From JABDGZ01 sp964487685 (GTDB lineage Bacteria; Omnitrophota; Gorgyraeia; Zapsychrales; Fredricksoniimonadaceae): DNA of 29,032 bases. Position numbers and translations under genes: made by a program. Positions 24,164 to 29,032 of this stretch are shown in pieces. The stretch is taken from positions 1 to 29,032 of the forward strand of contig CAZASA010000024.1 in assembly GCA_964487685.1 (NCBI GenBank), in the 5' to 3' direction. The notes below the pieces were generated by a model. The model was not told the DNA's origin and did no database searches. It saw only the letters and a list, made by a program, of their open reading frames with translations. Every line of letters starts with the position of its first letter. The first letter of the stretch is position 1.

Positions 24164-25527
24164 TCCTTCAGATCAAAAACAATGATATTATCAAAATTCT
24201 TGGCCTTGGCTTGGGGGAGTGAAAGGGTAAACAGGAATATTTTCTTATGCTCTTCGGGCATGGGCGGCCCATTCATGCAAAAGCATATGATCTGGTTTTC
24301 CTGATCATAGAACCTGCGAAATTCATCAAATGTCTTAAACGTCCTCACCGGCCTGTCTGAATAAAATTGAAAAAAATCATCTTCATTGCCAAAAGCGCAG
24401 AATTTAGTCTGGCTGCCGGCAGCGCTTTCGGCGAATTGAACGGATTCACGGAATTTATAATGAAAATCTTCCATTATTTTGGAAGGCTTGGTGAGCCACG
24501 TCCAGATAATCATCCCTATCACAGCGGCGATCAAAACTTTAATAAATGGTTTCATACGATCGGGAGAAATATTAACGACGCTAACTGCGCCATTGGCAAG
24601 CAAGAGGAGCATGAATGGTAAAAGATAAGCAAAAAAACGCGGGTAGAGATAAACTGGTTTCATCAGCCAAAGCGGCAGGACCATTAAAAATAAAAGAGCC
24701 ATATAGATGCGCCAACGAGGAAGTTTATTGCTGGGTTGGATAAATCCTATGACCATTAAGATCAAACAAAATGATCCCAATGGCCAAAAAGGGACAGAAA
24801 GAAGGTCATTAAACAAAGTCAGCGGAAAATTGGCCACAAGGTCCCTATGATCAACGGCCATTCTGCCCAGATCAGCTAATAAAGGGTAATAAAGTAACAA
24901 AGATAAAAGCATCTCTGCACCAATAGAAGTCAAAACAAAAATCTTTGTCTTGGCTTTATCAGGGATGGACAGATAATGGAAGAGTTGGACTACGATGATA
25001 CATAAAAAATAAACATGAAACGAGGGGGCCACGCTGTTAGTTAAAACAAGCATGATCAGGGTTTTTAGACATGGCTTTTCAAGCAATGAGAAGTAAAGGG
25101 CGGTGGAAAGGATGGTAAAAAAGACACACGCCGAATAGCCGCGGGCGGAAGCGCTCCAAATGATATGGGCAGGTGCAAGGGCCAATAATAATGCGCCTAA
25201 AATGGCGATAGCTTTTCCAAAATATTTTTGACTCCATTGCCATAAAATATAAATGCTTCCCAAACCGAATAGTAAGGCTGGCAGTCTCAGGGGCAATTCA
25301 GAAGTACCAAGAACATGGCAGGTGATATAGGCCAAGGCTGTATATCCCAGATGATTTGAGGAGGAAAATTCCTTAAAAAGGGCCTCATAGAGGCTATGCG
25401 CCTGGACGCCATGGACAGCGACATAAAGCTCATCATAAAAAAGGCTGCGTGTCATTAATTGCAGGCGCATATAAAGCGCAAGAACAAGCACGCAAAGGAC
25501 GAGCCAATTTTCTTTCAGATTATTCAT
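24160..25527 (-). CDS. GT39/ArnT-like membrane glycosyltransferase
   Basis: The 455-residue polytopic protein carries hallmarks of the PMT_2/ArnT group. SLFYDELYVA follows the first membrane segment and places the acidic pair Asp32-Glu33 where the catalytic base lies in GT-C enzymes. APAHIIWSASARGYSACVFF is the usual second-loop motif with a conserved Arg. About ten membrane helices are followed by a soluble tail of about 90 residues. Such enzymes transfer a sugar from polyprenyl phosphate to a lipid, protein or polymer on the outer face of the inner membrane. It stands alone on the minus strand between two + strand blocks and has its own likely promoter in the 86-base gap 25528-25613. Confidence 0.88.
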   Translation of the reverse strand: MNNLKENWLVLCVLVLALYMRLQLMTRSLFYDELYVAVHGVQAHSLYEALFKEFSSSNHLGYTALAYITCHVLGTSELPLRLPALLFGLGSIYILWQWSQKYFGKAIAILGALLLALAPAHIIWSASARGYSACVFFTILSTALYFSLLEKPCLKTLIMLVLTNSVAPSFHVYFLCIIVVQLFHYLSIPDKAKTKIFVLTSIGAEMLLSLLLYYPLLADLGRMAVDHRDLVANFPLTLFNDLLSVPFWPLGSFCLILMVIGFIQPSNKLPRWRIYMALLFLMVLPLWLMKPVYLYPRFFAYLLPFMLLLLANGAVSVVNISPDRMKPFIKVLIAAVIGMIIWTWLTKPSKIMEDFHYKFRESVQFAESAAGSQTKFCAFGNEDDFFQFYSDRPVRTFKTFDEFRRFYDQENQIICFCMNGPPMPEEHKKIFLFTLSLPQAKAKNFDNIIVFDLKD

Positions 25528-25534
25528 AACTGGG

Positions 25535-25563
25535 TTGACAAGATGTGTAAAAAAAATTAGACT
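25535..25563 (+). promoter_or_regulatory. Candidate promoter for the 25614 methyltransferase operon
   Basis: A perfect -35 TTGACA (25535-25540) is 17 bases from TAGACT (25558-25563), which would give a leader of about 44 bases. A second possibility is TATTAT at 25602-25607, seven bases before the ATG, which would give a leaderless mRNA but has no good -35. No Shine-Dalgarno precedes the ATG at 25614. Confidence 0.5.
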
Positions 25564-25569
25564 ACCGAT

Positions 25570-25598
25570 ATTATAAGATATAAATTAAATTTGATAAA
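25570..25598 (-). promoter_or_regulatory. Candidate promoter for the minus-strand GT39-like gene
   Basis: On the minus strand a perfect TATAAT (25570-25575) has a weak -35 TTTATC (25593-25598) 17 bases upstream. The predicted leader is about 36 bases before the ATG at 25527. It lies back to back with the + strand promoter at 25535-25563, so the two transcripts would overlap at their 5' ends. Confidence 0.4.
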
Positions 25599-25613
25599 AA
25601 ATATTATATATTT

Positions 25614-26357
25614 ATGCCTACGATCCGAAGTGAACATGAACGTGAACACTTTGACAAGCTCGCCTCAAATATAGGAGAGGCTTGGTGGGGGCACTTAACT
25701 CCTGCAGGGAAGGTGCGCCTGCAACGCAGGGCATCGATCATTAAAGATCAATTAAAAACCATTACTAATCCACACATCCTTGAAATTGGCTGCGGTGCCG
25801 GAGCTTTGTCTAAATACATATTAGATGTACTGCCGCCTTGTCAATTGACCTGCTGTGACATTTCACCCCAATCTTTAGAAATAGCCAAAAACCGTTGTGC
25901 CCAACACACCAACGCTTCATTTGACTGTGCTGATGTCACCCAATTGCCATATCCGGATGACAGCTATGATGCCATCGTAGGCAATTCCATCTTACATCAT
26001 GTTGTGCTTGGCGAATCCATCAAAGAGTGTTTTCGACTATTACGCAAAGGCGGATCTATCCTGTTTTTTGAGCCGAACATGTTAAACCCTCAAGTGGCCA
26101 TTGAAAAAAACATTAAATTTATCGGACGAATGACCCAAAATTCGGCTGATGAGACCGCATTTTTCCGCTGGCCTTTGGCTAAAGAATTATCCCAGCAAGG
26201 TTTTATTAATGTAAATGTACGGCCCTTTGATTTTCTTCACCCTATTGTTCCACGTACGCTTATCGATGTATCAAAAAAAATAAGTTTTATACTCGAAAAA
26301 ACACCTTTATTAAAGGAAATCTCCGGGTCCTTGATCATTACTGCTTATAAAAAATGA
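25614..26357 (+). CDS. Class I SAM-dependent methyltransferase
   Basis: The 247-residue protein is a Methyltransf_11-type enzyme. Motif I is HILEIGCGAGALS (residues 54-66); QLTCCDIS gives the acidic end of strand 2; FDCADVTQLPYPDDSYDAIV and NSILHHV match motifs for the adenine pocket and strand 4; LRKGGSILFFEPN is the strand 5 region. UbiE-like and sugar or lipid methyltransferases share this core, so the substrate cannot be told. Its stop overlaps the next gene by four bases (ATGA). Its place in a membrane glycosyltransferase block suggests a glycan or lipid-carrier acceptor. Confidence 0.9.
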   Translation: MPTIRSEHEREHFDKLASNIGEAWWGHLTPAGKVRLQRRASIIKDQLKTITNPHILEIGCGAGALSKYILDVLPPCQLTCCDISPQSLEIAKNRCAQHTNASFDCADVTQLPYPDDSYDAIVGNSILHHVVLGESIKECFRLLRKGGSILFFEPNMLNPQVAIEKNIKFIGRMTQNSADETAFFRWPLAKELSQQGFINVNVRPFDFLHPIVPRTLIDVSKKISFILEKTPLLKEISGSLIITAYKK

Positions 26358-28189
26358 AGAAATTATTACAAAATGACTTCTTTCTTGCACTCCTTTTCCT
26401 TCTGGCCTACTTATCGACAAGTCCCTATATCTACGGCTGGGACGACCAGCATTTAGAAATACCCATCCTTAAACACTTGATCGACCCAACCTTGTATCAA
26501 GGGGACTACTACGTTGAAAGCGCGGCTAAATATTTCACCTGCTGGCTATATCCGATCATGGCCAAGGTGATCACGGTCAAAGAGATCCCCACGGCCTATT
26601 TGCTGCTTTTTTTGATCTCACGCTATTTAATGTTCTATTTTGTCTTCCGGCTATGGTCTTTGATCGGCGCCAGCCGTTTTACGGCCATTTGCGCCACCTT
26701 GATGTTCTTTCTTTTGGGCCGCACGGATGAATTCCTTTACCGCAGTTTTTGCCATGAAGAATTTGGGTTTATCTTCATGTTCGCCGGGATCTATTGCTTT
26801 TACCGGGAATGGTATTGGGCTGCTGCCTTGATCTTTGGTTTAGGGGTTAACATCCATGCGATTTATAATCTTTTCCCCATGCTGTATATGCTTGCCTTTC
26901 TTTTGTTTTGCCATCCTAACCGTTTTAAGATCACCTTGCAAACCGGAGCGATCTTTGTGATCGCCTCATTGCCTTTCCTATGCTGGCAGATACCTATTTC
27001 CATCTCCCGGGAGATCGCACAGCCGGTGCCCGCCCGTGAATGGGTACCTTTGTATCTATTGTCCTGTCCGCAGAATTTTCTTTTCGGGGACACGCCTATC
27101 AAGGAGATCCTGACTAATATCCACCAATGGTGGGACAGTACTGCCCAATATCTTTTCCTGATCGGATTATATGTGTTTCATATGGTTCTAAATCCTTCCT
27201 TCCGACGGGACAAGAAGGTGCAGTTCATCGTCGGGCTTTCCTGGGTCTTGATCGTGATCGTGTGTTACTTTGATTATGTTGACCCTAAACGCTTTGTATT
27301 GGACTTAAATATTGTGCGTGTTATCCAGTATGTGCGCTTTTTTATGATGGGCTACACGACTATTTGGGCCTGCCATCAGATCCGTCATGCCAAGCCGTGG
27401 CTCGCCATGGCGGCCGCGATACTGGTCCTGGCTTGCGGGACTAATAATCTGATCGCTTTGTTCTTTCTGGGGATCGTTGCCATGGTGTATACCATCGATA
27501 CCATGTCCCTTAAGGAACCGATGACCCCAGCGATGATCAAAAGATGGGTATTTTTAGGAGTAACAGGGATCCTGCTTTGCTTGTTAGGCATTGATCTAAG
27601 CTCTACATCTCCGGTTCCGGTTTTTTGGCACAGGTATTTTTACGTTTTGGTTGGGATGAGCTTGGCTTTCATCATTTTACTCATTAAAAGCGAGAACCTT
27701 TGGGTCCGCCGCTTATTGATCATTATTCCCTTGTGCGGCGCATTTATCATCTGCTTGTTCAATATCCACGAATATAATCAGTTAAAAAAGAGCAGTTTTG
27801 GCCCCTGGCAATTGCTGCGCGATTGGGAAGATATGCAGCTTTATGTGCATGACCACACACCCAAGGACGCGCTGTTTTTAACACCGTATGATATGCCCAT
27901 GGGTGGTTTTCGCATCCATTCGGACAGAAAGGTGCTTGTCTGTTACCGGGATTGCGGGATCATTGGTTTTGATTATAAAGCCGCGAAAGAATGGAGCAGG
28001 CGTATCCATGACATTAAATCCTTTAAGATCTATACCGGCGACAGGGTGGATGATTCGGTCCTGATCGCTATTTTGAAATACAAGGTCAATTATATTGTTT
28101 TTATGAAATACTATGGTCCGCCGGGAGACACTTCCATCTTAAAGAAGATCTATGAGAACCAAGTATTTTCTTTGTTCCAGGTCTTATGA
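26354..28189 (+). CDS. Polytopic membrane protein, GT-C-like, DUF6798 type
   Basis: The 611-residue protein has about twelve membrane segments and a soluble C-terminal region of about 130 residues. After the first helix is YIYGWDDQHLEIPILKHL with Asp30-Asp31, then DPTLYQGDYYV. FCHEEFGFIFMFAGIYCFY and GLGVNIHAIYNLFPMLYMLA follow, with several His and Glu in or next to membrane helices. The tail reads RDWEDMQLYVHDHTPKDALF and MGGFRIHSDRKVLV, a pattern I associate with a DUF6798-type C-terminal domain (from memory). The fold suggests a membrane glycosyltransferase, but no activity is known to me. It overlaps both neighbours by four bases (ATGA at each end), so the three genes form a tightly coupled operon. 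Confidence 0.72.
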   Translation: MKKLLQNDFFLALLFLLAYLSTSPYIYGWDDQHLEIPILKHLIDPTLYQGDYYVESAAKYFTCWLYPIMAKVITVKEIPTAYLLLFLISRYLMFYFVFRLWSLIGASRFTAICATLMFFLLGRTDEFLYRSFCHEEFGFIFMFAGIYCFYREWYWAAALIFGLGVNIHAIYNLFPMLYMLAFLLFCHPNRFKITLQTGAIFVIASLPFLCWQIPISISREIAQPVPAREWVPLYLLSCPQNFLFGDTPIKEILTNIHQWWDSTAQYLFLIGLYVFHMVLNPSFRRDKKVQFIVGLSWVLIVIVCYFDYVDPKRFVLDLNIVRVIQYVRFFMMGYTTIWACHQIRHAKPWLAMAAAILVLACGTNNLIALFFLGIVAMVYTIDTMSLKEPMTPAMIKRWVFLGVTGILLCLLGIDLSSTSPVPVFWHRYFYVLVGMSLAFIILLIKSENLWVRRLLIIIPLCGAFIICLFNIHEYNQLKKSSFGPWQLLRDWEDMQLYVHDHTPKDALFLTPYDMPMGGFRIHSDRKVLVCYRDCGIIGFDYKAAKEWSRRIHDIKSFKIYTGDRVDDSVLIAILKYKVNYIVFMKYYGPPGDTSILKKIYENQVFSLFQVL

Positions 28190-29019
28190 TTAAAAAGAAT
28201 CTTGCCATTGTCATTTGCTTAAGCCTTTTAACTTCGATTGTCCTGTCATCGCTTGTTTTAAGGTATTGTCGATTAGACAGTATTCCCTATGGCTTTCATG
28301 TGGATGAGTTAAGCGGATCCGTTGAGATCGGATGCATGGCCACCGAAGGCGTTGATGCGCACAATGTTCCTCATCCCATGTTCTCGATCGTAGGCTACGG
28401 AACGCCCAAACCGCCAACCTATATCTATCCTGCTATTCTTTGGGCCAAAATATTCGGCTTTTCTGATCCAAGCCTAAGGGCGTTTAGCGTGACCGTCCAT
28501 TTACTAGGGCTTATCGGATTATTCTTGTTGGCCCGCTCATGGCTAGGTTGGCGATATGCCTTAGTGACCCTGACAGTTGCCAGTATTTCCCCTTGGACCT
28601 GGAATATAAGCCGTGTTGCTTTTGAGTCCTTATTCTCCCTGACCTTTATGATCTGGGGGATGGTTTTCTTTTTTAAAACCTCCAAGATATGGAGCATAGT
28701 CTTATCTGCGTTGCTTTTTGCCGCGGCGATGTATTCCTATCCGCCGATCAGGGTGCAATTACCCTTAATGCTGGTGACCTTGTTTATCTACAAAAATAAC
28801 AAGGCCTCATGGACCGGACGCTCGTGGTCTATTTTTTTGATGACATTAATCATTGCGATCATTCCCTTGGCCCAAAAAACCATCGGGGGAGAGATCCAAA
28901 GCCGCTTTAATGCCATCAGCATTTTTTCTAAAGATTATTTGAATGCCATTCACAGCCCCGGTCATCTGATCGATATAGTCAGTATTTTTATTAATAATTA
29001 CCTGATTTCCATTCGATAA
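28186..29019 (+). CDS. GT39/PMT_2-like membrane glycosyltransferase, short
   Basis: The N-terminal part of a PMT_2/GT39-type enzyme is clear. IPYGFHVDELSGSVEIG after the first membrane helix holds the acidic pair Asp40-Glu41; YPAILWAKIFGFSDPSLRAF and SPWTWNISRVAFESLF are the following loop and second-loop motifs. About seven membrane segments can be seen. The frame ends with two adjacent TAA codons after only 277 residues, where relatives usually run to 450-600 residues with further helices and a soluble tail. It may be truncated by a nonsense or frameshift change, or continue as a split gene beyond the window end 13 bases later. It starts in an ATGA overlap with the preceding gene. Confidence 0.75.
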   Translation: MIKKNLAIVICLSLLTSIVLSSLVLRYCRLDSIPYGFHVDELSGSVEIGCMATEGVDAHNVPHPMFSIVGYGTPKPPTYIYPAILWAKIFGFSDPSLRAFSVTVHLLGLIGLFLLARSWLGWRYALVTLTVASISPWTWNISRVAFESLFSLTFMIWGMVFFFKTSKIWSIVLSALLFAAAMYSYPPIRVQLPLMLVTLFIYKNNKASWTGRSWSIFLMTLIIAIIPLAQKTIGGEIQSRFNAISIFSKDYLNAIHSPGHLIDIVSIFINNYLISIR

Positions 29020-29032
29020 TAAATTATTGATT

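Noticed and set aside
12118..29019. Classical Wzx/Wzy O-antigen cluster
   Set aside because: No flippase, polymerase or chain-length regulator motifs are seen; the membrane proteins fit GT-C/YfhO patterns better.
1..29032. Prophage, insertion sequence or defence island
   Set aside because: No integrase, transposase, restriction or toxin-antitoxin gene was seen; the palindromic elements carry no gene of their own.

Overview
The window looks like part of a Gram-negative-type bacterial chromosome, packed with protein genes on both strands. I see no rRNA, tRNA, CRISPR array, prophage or transposase, and no gene-free stretch longer than 108 bases. My best guess for the host is Candidatus Omnitrophota. 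The guess rests mainly on the secreted 660-residue protein at 10147-12129, whose body and C-terminus resemble a family I remember from that phylum; this is recall and inference, not proof.

Region 1 (2-10038, all + strand) reads as one operon with gaps of 3 to 19 bases or 4-base overlaps. It encodes aconitase (cut by the window start), SurE nucleotidase, type II citrate synthase, M17 leucyl aminopeptidase, a stomatin/prohibitin-like SPFH protein, class II fumarase, alanine dehydrogenase and a GT2 polyprenyl-phosphate glycosyltransferase. Together these suggest breakdown of peptides and amino acids feeding the citrate branch of the TCA cycle. Several genes have clear Shine-Dalgarno sites.

Region 2 (10039-12129) has a promoter and the secreted 660-residue protein. 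Two blocks of palindromic repeat DNA lie in-frame inside this gene: three tandem palindromes just after the signal peptide (10225-10297), and an 80-base composite with perfect 10-base inverted ends in the middle (10849-10928). They are translated into repeats of the octapeptide HTSPFMAS. This is the most unusual signal in the window.

Region 3 (12118-29019) is a surface-glycan cluster arranged in short blocks on alternating strands. It holds seven polytopic GT-C-like or YfhO-like membrane proteins, an MBOAT O-acyltransferase with an SGNH partner, a methyltransferase-GT2 fusion, a second methyltransferase, a membrane-anchored TPR protein and a stand-alone PilZ (c-di-GMP receptor) protein. All three convergent gene pairs overlap at their stop codons. 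Several block-leading genes lack a Shine-Dalgarno site and have a -10-like hexamer so close to the ATG that a leaderless mRNA is predicted. The last GT-C gene is short (277 codons) and may be truncated.
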